The notes under the pieces were generated by a model. It saw nothing but the letters and a program-made list of their open reading frames with translations, had not been told where the DNA came from and searched no databases. A stretch of DNA of 64,000 bases from an uncultured Paracoccaceae bacterium (GTDB lineage: Bacteria > Pseudomonadota > Alphaproteobacteria > Rhodobacterales > Rhodobacteraceae). The stretch lies in assembly GCA_947497985.1 (NCBI GenBank), contig CANMIX010000014.1:62001-126000 (forward strand). The letters are read 5' to 3'. A program made the position numbers and the translations under genes. Below, piece by piece: positions 1 to 8,013 of the stretch. Position 1 is the stretch's first letter, and each line of letters begins with the position of its first letter.

Positions 1-765
1 CAAGGATACGACCCGCGGGAAATTAAACAAATTTTCCGCGACGCTTGGGAGCGCAGCGATGGCCTGAAGGGATTTCGCACAACATTGGAAGATCGCGGCT
101 TTCATCTGGCCCAAGGTGACAGACGTGGGTTTGTTGCACTGGATCTGCAGGGAAAACCCTATTCCATCAGCAAATGGACAGGTGTTCGGGTCAAAGACTT
201 AAAAGCTAAATTAGGCGCCCCTGCTGCGCTTCCCGCTGTATCAAAGGTTGAGCAAAACATACGTCAGCGCATGACGGCTCAGGTGAAGACCTATATTCGT
301 GAAGTTAAGTCCCGCCATCGCGAAGAAATGTCGCCGTTTGTTGAATCCTGCGCCGCCATGATTGCTGCGCAACGTGCTGAACGCAAACATCTGAAAGACA
401 AACAAGACGAGCGATGGGCACAGGAGTTAAAGACCCGTTCAGATCGCCTGAACAAAGGCTTACGGGGGATTTTTGACAGACTGACTGGCAAATCCGCCAA
501 GATCAAACAGCAAAATGAACGTGAGGCGGTTGCCTGCGCTAAACGCGATCAAGCACAACGCGACGACCTAATCACAGCGCAGATCAAAGACCGCCGAGAC
601 CTGCAAAAGAGCGTACGATCCGTGAAAGCGAAGCATAAGCAAGATCGCAAGATTCTTACCAAAACAATTGCGGATTATTTGCGGCGACCACCCATTGATG
701 CCGAGCGCGAAAAGATCGCATCGCGATCACGCAAGCGATCTCGTGGGATAGATCTATCGCCCTGA
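1..765 (+). CDS. Relaxase/mobilization nuclease, C-terminal part (cut by window edge)
   Basis: The reading frame is open from base 1, so the gene starts to the left of the window. The visible 254 residues open with a segment (RTTLEDRGFHLAQGDRRGF, about residues 26-44) typical of the end of the relaxase domain in alphaproteobacterial mobilization proteins. A long charged, probably coiled-coil tail rich in Lys, Arg, Asp and Gln follows. Relaxases nick the origin of transfer and lead the strand into the recipient. The catalytic Tyr and His motifs would lie upstream and cannot be checked here. The coupling-protein gene follows 88 bp downstream on the same strand, the usual order in conjugative elements. 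The family call rests on this tail and the neighbour. Confidence 0.72.
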   Translation, partial: QGYDPREIKQIFRDAWERSDGLKGFRTTLEDRGFHLAQGDRRGFVALDLQGKPYSISKWTGVRVKDLKAKLGAPAALPAVSKVEQNIRQRMTAQVKTYIREVKSRHREEMSPFVESCAAMIAAQRAERKHLKDKQDERWAQELKTRSDRLNKGLRGIFDRLTGKSAKIKQQNEREAVACAKRDQAQRDDLITAQIKDRRDLQKSVRSVKAKHKQDRKILTKTIADYLRRPPIDAEREKIASRSRKRSRGIDLSP

Positions 766-853
766 TCACACAGAAGTTTACCCGGAATTACCGCCCTATT
801 ACCCACGAGAATCACACGCGTAATGTTTGATGTGAGAGACACTTTCAACCCTG

Positions 854-2734
854 ATGAGGAGAAGTGTCTTGAAACACTCACCTATCTATTCACAGCAGTG
901 CATCGCCATCGTGCTTTTGGCCTCACTGCTTTGTATCTCGCTTCCAGATGCTGCACTCGCGGATCTGGTTTGGCACAATGGTCGCTGGATCGATGAACGT
1001 TCGCTGCGTAATGCCAATGGATTTTCTTTGGAAACGATGATGTCGCTCTCTCGCATTGCGGTCATGGGCGGCGCTACCCTACTCGGCTTTATGATTGGCT
1101 GGTTCTTTTCACCCGAAGCAAAAGAGCTTCGCCGCGCCATCCTAGGCCTTCTCGCCATTTTGGCTGGGCTTTACATTCTGATGGTCGATGACGCTGTGAG
1201 CTGGAGCATGGCGTTTTTGATCGGCCTGTGTGGCTTTTGTTGGGGCATTGGGTACTGGCTTGGACGCGGTCTGCAAGGGCTTATGAAACCGCCATCTACG
1301 TTTGGGTCCGCAAAATGGGCGAATGGCGATCATCTGAATGACAAGAACCTCTTTGATGGCGAAGGCATCTTCTTGGGCAAGTTCCGCGTCGGCGAAACCG
1401 TGCGGAATATCATCTACAAAGGGGATCGTCATCTCTTCACCTATGCTCCCACACGTGGCGGCAAAGGTGTCTCGCAGATCATTCCAAACCTGCTGCGTTA
1501 TCTGGGTTCTGTTTTGGTGATCGATCCCAAAAGCGAAAACCTGCAAGTGACAGCCAAAGCTCGTATGGAAATGGGACAAGAAGTTTACGCGATTGATCCA
1601 TGGAATATCGGCGCGACCAAAGTTGGACTGGAACCTGCACGGATCAATCCGCTGGATTGGCTGAAACTCGCAGATATCGACGCACCAGAAAACGCGATGA
1701 TCTTGGCGGATGCACTGATCAAGAAAAACAACAATGGGGATGCTTTTTGGCAAGAAGAATCCAAGTCATTGCTGCAAGGCCTGATCCTTCTGGTGGCATT
1801 TGATGGACATTATGAGGGTAAGCGTAATCTGGGCACAGTTCGGGATCTGTTGTTGGTGACTGGCGATGATCAAATCGAGTTGTTCACCTATATGGCCAAT
1901 TCGATCCACCCGCTCATTGCCAGCACCGGTGCACGGTTCTTGCAAAAAGATCCAAAGCTCTTGTCCAATGTTCTGGCATCTGCACAGGCTGAGACACATT
2001 TTTTGGATAGCCAGCGTATCCGGGAAGCACTGTCGGTCTCCGACTTCGACTTTGCCGATCTAAAGCGCAAACCGATGAGTGTGTTTGTCGTACTACCGGC
2101 GGACCGTATGGAAGCCTTTAGTCACTTCTTGCGGCTGGTTGTGCAGCAAGCTTTGACCGTCAACGCCCGTAACATTGAGGATAAACCAGAAAAGCCAGTG
2201 CTGTTCATTTTGGATGAAATGCCTGCTCTTGGTCGTTTAGCGATGGTAGAACAGGCCTATGGCTTGATGGCTGGGTTTGGCATTCAGCTTTGGGGGATCG
2301 CGCAAGATCTCTGCCAATTGCGCCGCGTCTATGGGCAGGATTTTGAAAGCTTCATCGCCAATAGCGGAGCAGTCTCCTACTTCGGTTCGCCCGACAAAAC
2401 GTCAGCGGAGTATTTCTCGGGTCTGTGCGGAGAAACAACCGTGTGGAACTTCTCTACAGCGGTATCGCATGCGTTTTCGATGTCCAGCTCCGGCGGATCA
2501 AGTTCCAGCGAAAGCTACACGGACACCCGCGCAGCATCTCAGCGCAAATTGGCTTATCCGGATGAATTGCGGCGGATGCCCCGAGATTTGCAACTGTTGC
2601 TGATTGAGGACGTTGATCCGATCATCGCCCTCAAAACACGCTGGTTTGAAGATCCCGACTTCAAAGACAAAGGCGTGAACACTCACAAGCCGCAGCTCGA
2701 TGAAGCCGTCATCGACGACGCCAATATCGACTAA
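854..2734 (+). CDS. VirD4/TraG-type conjugative coupling protein
   Basis: Type IV coupling protein, an inner-membrane ATPase that brings the relaxase-DNA complex to the secretion channel. The 626 residues start with a hydrophobic, signal-like stretch (about 14-36) and further membrane segments near 66-86, 96-112 and 117-138. A cytoplasmic ATPase domain follows, with Walker A (APTRGGKG, about 198-205), a conserved IDPKSEN just after, and Walker B (FILDEMPALG, about 450-459). Length and order match the family. The true start may be the in-frame TTG at 869: AGGAGA at 857-862 is well placed for it, while the ATG at 854 has no clear ribosome site. No secretion-channel (mating-pair) genes are visible, so the element is either mobilizable or has those genes to the left. 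Confidence 0.92.
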   Translation: MRRSVLKHSPIYSQQCIAIVLLASLLCISLPDAALADLVWHNGRWIDERSLRNANGFSLETMMSLSRIAVMGGATLLGFMIGWFFSPEAKELRRAILGLLAILAGLYILMVDDAVSWSMAFLIGLCGFCWGIGYWLGRGLQGLMKPPSTFGSAKWANGDHLNDKNLFDGEGIFLGKFRVGETVRNIIYKGDRHLFTYAPTRGGKGVSQIIPNLLRYLGSVLVIDPKSENLQVTAKARMEMGQEVYAIDPWNIGATKVGLEPARINPLDWLKLADIDAPENAMILADALIKKNNNGDAFWQEESKSLLQGLILLVAFDGHYEGKRNLGTVRDLLLVTGDDQIELFTYMANSIHPLIASTGARFLQKDPKLLSNVLASAQAETHFLDSQRIREALSVSDFDFADLKRKPMSVFVVLPADRMEAFSHFLRLVVQQALTVNARNIEDKPEKPVLFILDEMPALGRLAMVEQAYGLMAGFGIQLWGIAQDLCQLRRVYGQDFESFIANSGAVSYFGSPDKTSAEYFSGLCGETTVWNFSTAVSHAFSMSSSGGSSSSESYTDTRAASQRKLAYPDELRRMPRDLQLLLIEDVDPIIALKTRWFEDPDFKDKGVNTHKPQLDEAVIDDANID

Positions 2735-2749
2735 CGCATGCATTCGTAT

Positions 2750-2778
2750 GGAAGGCCGTCTGGCGGCCTTCCTCTTCC
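2750..2778 (+). terminator. Rho-independent terminator after the coupling protein gene
   Basis: GGAAGGCCG and CGGCCTTCC form a perfect 9-bp stem with a 5-nt loop, followed by the pyrimidine-rich TCTTCC. It lies 16 bp after the stop codon. Confidence 0.75.
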
Positions 2779-2799
2779 ACAAAAAAATCGAGACCGCTC

Positions 2800-3045
2800 A
2801 TGACCGATACATCCAAAGACGCCTTTGCAAAGTCGACGGCACCCAAAACACCTGCCGACAACATCCGAGATAAAGACAATGCCCAGTTGGTACCCAAGCC
2901 ACCTGCGGGCGCACGAGGTGCACCCAACCTCGCCCCTCCCGGTGCAGTTGGCATTCGGCGTAATCTAGTGCCCAAATCACAAGGCCAAACAAAGGTTCAA
3001 CAGCCTAAGAAAACGCCCGACAAAGGCCATGATTTCGACCGCTGA
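2800..3045 (+). CDS. Small Pro/Lys-rich hypothetical protein
   Basis: An 81-residue protein, basic and rich in Pro, Ala, Lys and Asp, with no hydrophobic segment; it is probably largely disordered. It sits 65 bp after the coupling protein gene, behind that gene's hairpin, and is followed by a strong terminator. No family is recognised. Its place between transfer genes suggests a mobilization accessory factor, but that is only position. The composition is protein-like and the frame is closed by terminators on both sides, which supports it modestly. Confidence 0.5.
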   Translation: MTDTSKDAFAKSTAPKTPADNIRDKDNAQLVPKPPAGARGAPNLAPPGAVGIRRNLVPKSQGQTKVQQPKKTPDKGHDFDR

Positions 3046-3083
3046 GACTGCCCCTCAAAACTGTTAGGACAACCCTCCTACTG

Positions 3084-3114
3084 AAGGATAGCACCTCATG
3101 TGCTATCCTTTTTT
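3084..3114 (+). terminator. Strong Rho-independent terminator
   Basis: An 11-bp perfect stem (AAGGATAGCAC with GTGCTATCCTT), 5-nt loop and a run of Ts. It ends 2 bp before the ATG of the next gene, which is an unusual arrangement. Confidence 0.85.
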
Positions 3115-3116
3115 AC

Positions 3117-3467
3117 ATGGGTCATAGAGAATTTACGCAATATATAAGAGACTTAGGCGACGGATCAGATTTCCTCAGTACAGTGTCGCGCAGTTACAAA
3201 AACCATCTCGATGTAGAGGAGATTATCCTACTGCCACAATGTTTCTGGGACATAGCTGCATGGCTGGAAGAACAAGGCGTAATCGACTTCAACGAATGGG
3301 TTAGACATTGCAGCGAAAACCCGCATGAGGACTGGTCACTCTCCCATCAACTCATGTATTGGTTGTGGTATGACCTTTCCATCCGCCACCGCGATGGGCA
3401 ACCTATACCGTCAAATATGATCCCAGAAGGTCATCTTTTGGCGAACATACCGGCCAATGAGGCATAG
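3117..3467 (+). CDS. Small ribbon-helix-helix-like protein, cargo gene
   Basis: 116 residues. The middle part (about residues 34-65: EEIILLPQCFWDIAAWLEEQ and following) has the beta-strand then two-helix pattern of ribbon-helix-helix domains of the kind fused to longer tails, but the match is by eye and weak. A role as DNA-binding regulator or antitoxin is therefore only an inference. There is no visible ribosome site, because the ATG lies 2 bp after the T-run of a strong terminator. Translation may be leaderless or start at the GTG at 3183. The C-terminal 20 codons plus about 15 bp of flank recur in front of the gene at 5320, which ties this gene to the downstream cargo. Confidence 0.6.
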   Translation: MGHREFTQYIRDLGDGSDFLSTVSRSYKNHLDVEEIILLPQCFWDIAAWLEEQGVIDFNEWVRHCSENPHEDWSLSHQLMYWLWYDLSIRHRDGQPIPSNMIPEGHLLANIPANEA

Positions 3468-3482
3468 GCGGAACGTGAGTTA
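3412..3482 (+). repeat. Duplicated gene tail, copy A
   Basis: About 70 bp covering the last codons of the small gene, its stop codon and the start of the spacer. It is clearly similar to 5255-5325. The longest identical block, CATACCGGCCAATGA, is in both copies, and the encoded ends are HLLANIPANEA and HLLATIPANET. Confidence 0.8.
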
Positions 3483-3502
3483 AATACAAAAACAGGTATC
3501 GT

Positions 3503-5206
3503 ATGTCTGATAGAATTAATTTCGCATCCAACAATTTGTCCAATATTCAGGCAGGCGAGCTACGTGCAAAGTATAGCGCTGCCGGTGATCGTGTTATTCG
3601 ATACTATATTGATTTTCGTCATCTTGAGCTCGACCTTCACAAGGAGGTCAGTGCTCCTGAGTTGTCGATTTTGCAAAACAAAGTCGATACGCTGATGGCG
3701 CAGTGGGACAAAAAGTACGAAACTCATACCAAGAAACAGGATGCAGCAGCCGGAAAAGAGTTGGCCGAAGACCTAACTTTGGAAGCAGAGGCTCGACGCA
3801 ACCGTCTTCAAACGACTTTAAACCATACCTTAGACATTGACGATACTGTCGATTGGGATGTCTTGAAGGATCATTCCAAATTCGAACGTAAACGCTATCC
3901 AAAACAGCCAAAGAAGGTGCTTCTTAAGTCTTCCACACCTGCTCCCCTCCGCGTGGGATTTTTTCGTACCATTTTGGGACAACGCAAGAAATTGACGGCA
4001 CAATATGAGCAAGCCTTAGCAAACCACACTGCAGAAGTTATGCGCGTCGAGCAGGAAAACGCAAACAATCAGGCGGATTGGGTCAAAGCACGCGACGAGT
4101 GGAATGCTGACCAAGAGCGCCTCAAGCGAGAATTTCTTGATCGACAAGATCAAGAAAACGCCAAGGTTGATGCTCTTGCCAAGCAATGGCAATCGGGCGA
4201 CCTCACGGCTATTGAGGAGCATGCAAGCATTGTCTTGGAGGCGTCGGAACATGATGAAATCATACCCAAACAATGGGGCATCCAATACGAATCCGAATCC
4301 AAAACTATTTTGGTCGACTTTGCTTTGCCGACGCCAGATGACCTGCCCACAACAAAGACCGTGCGGTTTGTTGCATCGACCGGTGAGCTAAAGGAAACAC
4401 AAATTAGTGCCAAAGATAAGAAAACGCTCTTTGATGATCTGTGTTTCCAGCTGTGCCTTCGAACGATTCACGAGTTGTTCGAAGCTGACACGCACGACCA
4501 TTTGCAAAATATCGTGTTTAACGGCTCGACAGATTCCATTGACCGTTCAACAGGGCAACAAGTTCACTCAACGATCATTTCCTTGATGGTGAATAAAGAA
4601 GAGTTTTCTGCGATTAACCTTGCCGATGTAGACCCCAAAACATGCTTTAAATCCCTAAAAGGAGTCTCAGCGGCGTCGCTTGTTGGTTTAACGCCGATTG
4701 CTCCAATCATGGAGATGAACAAAGAAGACAAGCGGTTCGTTGACGCGAAAGCGGTCAAGTTGGAGCATGACGGCACGACAAATCTCGCTGCTATGGATTG
4801 GGAAGAGTTTGAACATTTGGTGCGCGAAGTTTTTGGGAAGGAGTTTTCTTCGCGAGGGGGCGAAGTGCGAGTGACGCAATCCAGCAGTGATGGTGGCGTG
4901 GATGCTGTTGCATTTGACCCAGACCCAATCAGCGGTGGCAAGATTATTATTCAGGCCAAACGCTATACTAAAACTGTCGGCGTCAGTGCTGTCAGAGACT
5001 TGTACGGGACAACAATGAATGAGGGAGCAATCAAAGGTATTTTGGTGACCACGGCTGATTACGGCCCCGATGCACATAAGTTTGCCTCTGATAAGCCGCT
5101 AACCTTGATGTCTGGCTCACACCTTCTTCACCTCTTAGAAAAACACGGTGTGAAAGCAAAAATCGATATCAAAGAAGCGCGGAAGGAAATGGGGTTGGTG
5201 AGTTGA
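3503..5206 (+). CDS. Mrr-type restriction endonuclease with long coiled-coil N-terminus
   Basis: 567 residues. Roughly residues 430-550 form an Mrr-like PD-(D/E)xK nuclease domain: WEEFEHLVREVFG at the start, then GGVDAVAF (catalytic Asp near 466) and IIIQAKRY (the Q-x-K signature near 484-486). Mrr-family enzymes cleave modified or foreign DNA. The first 300 residues are charged and strongly helical with several coiled-coil stretches, so the protein probably forms oligomers or recognises something other than methylated DNA. It starts 35 bp after the small RHH-like gene and is followed by a remnant of that gene. No methyltransferase is present, which fits a type IV (modification-dependent) or abortive-infection role rather than a classic restriction-modification pair. 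Confidence 0.82.
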   Translation: MSDRINFASNNLSNIQAGELRAKYSAAGDRVIRYYIDFRHLELDLHKEVSAPELSILQNKVDTLMAQWDKKYETHTKKQDAAAGKELAEDLTLEAEARRNRLQTTLNHTLDIDDTVDWDVLKDHSKFERKRYPKQPKKVLLKSSTPAPLRVGFFRTILGQRKKLTAQYEQALANHTAEVMRVEQENANNQADWVKARDEWNADQERLKREFLDRQDQENAKVDALAKQWQSGDLTAIEEHASIVLEASEHDEIIPKQWGIQYESESKTILVDFALPTPDDLPTTKTVRFVASTGELKETQISAKDKKTLFDDLCFQLCLRTIHELFEADTHDHLQNIVFNGSTDSIDRSTGQQVHSTIISLMVNKEEFSAINLADVDPKTCFKSLKGVSAASLVGLTPIAPIMEMNKEDKRFVDAKAVKLEHDGTTNLAAMDWEEFEHLVREVFGKEFSSRGGEVRVTQSSSDGGVDAVAFDPDPISGGKIIIQAKRYTKTVGVSAVRDLYGTTMNEGAIKGILVTTADYGPDAHKFASDKPLTLMSGSHLLHLLEKHGVKAKIDIKEARKEMGLVS

Positions 5207-5209
5207 TCA

Positions 5210-5311
5210 ATGGATACCGCCCCTAATCAACATTTAAGCCACAAGCTTGTGCCACTAAATATGACCCCGCAAAGTCACCTGTTGGCAACCATACCGGCCA
5301 ATGAAACGTAG
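5210..5311 (+). pseudogene. Remnant: tail copy B of the small RHH-like gene
   Basis: A 33-codon frame (ATG at 5210, TAG at 5309) whose second half, NMTPQSHLLATIPANET, mirrors the C-terminus of the gene at 3117 (NMIPEGHLLANIPANEA). The nucleotide similarity runs from about 5255 to 5325 and includes the spacer up to the next start codon. The simplest reading is that the gene at 5320 once had its own upstream partner like the one at 3117, later lost except for the tail. It could also still be translated as a short peptide. Confidence 0.6.
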
Positions 5312-5319
5312 GAACAACC

Positions 5320-6900
5320 GTGAAACAAAAAAAGAATGCAGCAATACTGAGTGATCATGTTCGTAGGAGAAGGAAACTTGTCCCTCCGTTTCTTGCTGCA
5401 ATAGGAGAGGCACATAAACCCTACAACTGGGCGCGAGATATAGCCCCCGAAGCTATTTGGATCAGTCTCATTCTTGGCAGATATGGGCTAAAGGTAGGTG
5501 CCAATCTGGTAGCATCTCTATGTAATTTGGCTGAAGAAATCGTTCCTGATGAAGCCCCACCATCATTCTGCAGGTTTTCTGCATTTCTGGAACTGACTGC
5601 AGGACAAAAAGAAACTCTACTTGCCAGACTCAGTCACTCCGAAGCAATTAAGATAAAGAGGGCTCTATTCCCACTCCATCAAGTATGCCCCATCCATCCG
5701 CTAGAGTTTTTGTACCACTCTAGTGATCAAGCATTATTCGAAAAAGAGATACATCCCAATATCAGCAGTCAAGTTAAGGACCTTTATGACCGTTTCAGCA
5801 GAACTTCCGCACTGACAGCAGCTGTGGCTACATTCGCCTCGATTGCACAAGGTCGGTTGATTATGCCACGAGAATTGTTGGAGAAAACGATTGCTGATCT
5901 AGAAGCGATTGAAGGTTATCCCGAGACAGAGGCATCGCAATCTGCTGCTGGTCATTTTAGGGCTGGGGCTCCTGCAAATTTTGGACTTTTTGGATATGAG
6001 GGGCCGCCTTCCACACATGATCAGTGGGTGGAGACGTTTTGGAAAGAAATTGGAATGATTGAAGATAGCGTAAATCAATATGAGTTTGAATATGAAGAAG
6101 TCTCCGACGACTTGTTTCACCAGTTAACCATCGGTCTCAGAAATAAGGTAAAAAAGGAGCTAGCTGATCGCTTGGAAGCCTGGCGACCAAACCTTGCTGA
6201 TATTGAACAGTATGAAGTCATAAGCGCCTTACTTGCTCGGCAGGTGATCATAACTCTAGAAATCGCGAATGCACCTGCTATTTGGACACCAAATACTGCT
6301 CCAACAATCCTACGCAGTATGGGGGACGTATTTATTACTCTCGCATGGATTTGCGAAGATCCTTCTATCCGCTCTAAGCAATTCATCGAACATGGTCTTG
6401 GATCAATAAAACTCGAAATCGCACACCGGGAAAAAGCGATAAAGGAAGATCCTGACGCTCATGACACTACCGAATTGAAGCGTATGGTGGAAGTGCAGAA
6501 GGCATGGCTTAGTGCCCAAAAGATGGACCAGTTCATTGAAGTCAATTTGGGTAACTGGGCAGGGTTGAACACTCGAAAAATGGCCGAAGAGGCAGGTTGC
6601 TTAGACTTCTACAATTACGTATATCAGCCATTCAGCAATGCCGTGCACTCAAGCTGGGCACATATTGGCCAGTTCAATGCAAAATTTTCAGAGAACCCGA
6701 GTCATCGGCGACACTGGATTGGAGCTATAGCAGAATTCGAACCGGACCCCCATTGGCTCTACCTCGCCACTAAGTACATGGACAAGACGTTTAGGAAGTT
6801 TGATGAATTTTCTGGCGTAAACGTCGCAACAGATAGCGCATTTGATCACATTATCGAGACATTAAATTCAATCTTTTCTGAATATGAAGTCAATGATTGA
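5320..6900 (+). CDS. DUF5677-like protein, cargo gene of unknown function
   Basis: 526 residues, soluble, mostly helical. The C-terminal part resembles the DUF5677 family by eye: a basic-acidic helix near residues 365-395, then LNTRKMAEEAGCLDFYNYVY and PFSNAVHSSWAHIGQFN near 435-452, whose conserved His would be the most likely functional residue. The biochemical role is unknown; proteins of this type occur in accessory regions. The GTG at 5320 is in frame, but the ribosome site is weak (GGAAC nearby). The gene lies after the nuclease gene and the remnant of a small RHH-like gene. The AT content is higher than in the core genes of this window, consistent with transfer. Confidence 0.6.
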   Translation: MKQKKNAAILSDHVRRRRKLVPPFLAAIGEAHKPYNWARDIAPEAIWISLILGRYGLKVGANLVASLCNLAEEIVPDEAPPSFCRFSAFLELTAGQKETLLARLSHSEAIKIKRALFPLHQVCPIHPLEFLYHSSDQALFEKEIHPNISSQVKDLYDRFSRTSALTAAVATFASIAQGRLIMPRELLEKTIADLEAIEGYPETEASQSAAGHFRAGAPANFGLFGYEGPPSTHDQWVETFWKEIGMIEDSVNQYEFEYEEVSDDLFHQLTIGLRNKVKKELADRLEAWRPNLADIEQYEVISALLARQVIITLEIANAPAIWTPNTAPTILRSMGDVFITLAWICEDPSIRSKQFIEHGLGSIKLEIAHREKAIKEDPDAHDTTELKRMVEVQKAWLSAQKMDQFIEVNLGNWAGLNTRKMAEEAGCLDFYNYVYQPFSNAVHSSWAHIGQFNAKFSENPSHRRHWIGAIAEFEPDPHWLYLATKYMDKTFRKFDEFSGVNVATDSAFDHIIETLNSIFSEYEVND

Positions 6901-6965
6901 TACACTGCAAACTTAGATTGAGCATTTGTGTTTATTTGAGGTTTCGATGACGGTCTAGTTTTGTG

Positions 6966-7616
6966 TTATCCGCTCGTTACCCAGCCCTTTTCGTAACAAC
7001 ACGTCTGTCCGTTAACCGCACGGTAAACCGTCTGCCTTGAGAGACTGAGTTCTTCGGCGAGTTGATCGACGGAGGCTTCGCCGATATCGATGCGATGGCG
7101 AAGGAGTGCGGCAACATCGGGCGGGATGGCACGCGGACGGCCAACATGGACGCCTCGGGCTTTGGCGGCTGCCATGCCTGCCTTTGTACGTTCGGCTATT
7201 TGTTCTCGTTCAAACTCCGCGAATACCGCCAACTGGCCATATAGCAACCGCCCCACGGCGGTGGTGGTGTCGATGCCTTGGGTTATGGCGATGAAGTCCA
7301 CCTTGTTCTCGCGCAGATCTTGCAGGAGTTGCAGCAGGTGTAGTGTGGAGCGTCCCAGCCGATCCAGCTTCCACACAATCAACGTGTCGCCCTCGGAAAG
7401 ATTGCGCAACAACGTATCGAGTGAACGCCGCGTGACGGTTGCGCCTGACACACCATAGTCGCCATAGATGACGTCGCAGCCTGCGGCTTCTAGCGCTTCG
7501 ATCTGTAGGGCTTCGTTTTGATCCTGATCCGAGACACGGGCATAGCCAATGCACCGCCCTGATTTTGGTTGCGTGGTATCATTGTTCATGCGGGTATTGT
7601 GAGCGTTCACAGCCAT
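6966..7616 (-). CDS. Serine resolvase/invertase family recombinase
   Basis: 216 residues from the chosen ATG at 7616, which has AGGAGGA eight bases upstream; longer frames lack a ribosome site. The N-terminal catalytic domain shows YARVS with the nucleophile near Ser29, KLDRLGRS near 91-98 and FEREQIAERT near 140, all typical of the resolvase/invertase family. A C-terminal helix-turn-helix (SVDQLAEELSLSRQTVYRAV) follows. Enzymes of this size resolve cointegrates or invert short segments. Two near-identical palindromes lie just upstream (7654-7669 and 7771-7786) and are the obvious candidate sites. The gene points against its neighbours, as a separate module in the island. Confidence 0.92.
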   Translation of the reverse strand: MAVNAHNTRMNNDTTQPKSGRCIGYARVSDQDQNEALQIEALEAAGCDVIYGDYGVSGATVTRRSLDTLLRNLSEGDTLIVWKLDRLGRSTLHLLQLLQDLRENKVDFIAITQGIDTTTAVGRLLYGQLAVFAEFEREQIAERTKAGMAAAKARGVHVGRPRAIPPDVAALLRHRIDIGEASVDQLAEELSLSRQTVYRAVNGQTCCYEKGWVTSG

Positions 7617-7651
7617 GTGACAAGTCCTCCTGCGGGTGCGAATTTCGCTTT

Positions 7652-7790
7652 CCAAAAGGGTTCCCTTTTGAACGCAGGGTGGAAGTGGATTTCACGACAT
7701 TGGCTCTCTTTGATTTTCCTGTGGAAAACTGGCTGGCGTGACGTGAAAGCGGTGATGTGGTAGCTGTACCAAAAGGGAACCCTTTTGAAC
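7652..7790. promoter_or_regulatory. Paired palindromes upstream of the resolvase: candidate recombination/operator sites
   Basis: AAAAGGGTTCCCTTTT at 7654-7669 and AAAAGGGAACCCTTTT at 7771-7786, both preceded by CC and followed by GAAC. The arms are identical, and the central dinucleotide is TT in one and AA in the other. The centres are 117 bp apart, with one copy 38 bp upstream of the recombinase start. Small serine recombinases cross over at a central dinucleotide between inverted arms, so these are plausible res or inversion sites, or autoregulatory operators. This is inference from position and symmetry. Confidence 0.55.
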
Positions 7791-7812
7791 CTCAATTCCT
7801 AAGAGGTTCCAT

Positions 7813-8007
7813 ATGCTTACCGGATTTTTAGCCTATTGCGCGTTGATGTCGGCGGTCTTTGCGGGGCTGTCGGGCTGGGCCTTTGCCATTTATGCGCAAG
7901 AAACCCCGCGCGATGTCAACATGCTGGGCTGGACCAGTGTTTCGACGACATTATTCACGGGGCTGACGCTGTTTTTAGTGCGGGTGATTCAGGTGTCACT
8001 GGCATAA
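7813..8007 (+). CDS. Small membrane protein
   Basis: 64 residues with two hydrophobic segments (about 4-27 and 40-61) joined by a short polar loop, so a likely two-pass inner-membrane protein. AGAGG lies about seven bases before the ATG. No family is recognised. It begins just after the palindrome pair and ends 6 bp before the convergent ardA-like gene. Two-pass proteins this small often act as toxins, holins or regulators of larger membrane proteins, but nothing here decides which. Confidence 0.5.
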   Translation: MLTGFLAYCALMSAVFAGLSGWAFAIYAQETPRDVNMLGWTSVSTTLFTGLTLFLVRVIQVSLA

Positions 8008-8013
8008 GAAATC

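Noticed and set aside
7607-7795. Minus-strand frame containing FKRVPFW and FKREPFW
   Set aside because: The repeated peptide is just the translation of the two palindromes.
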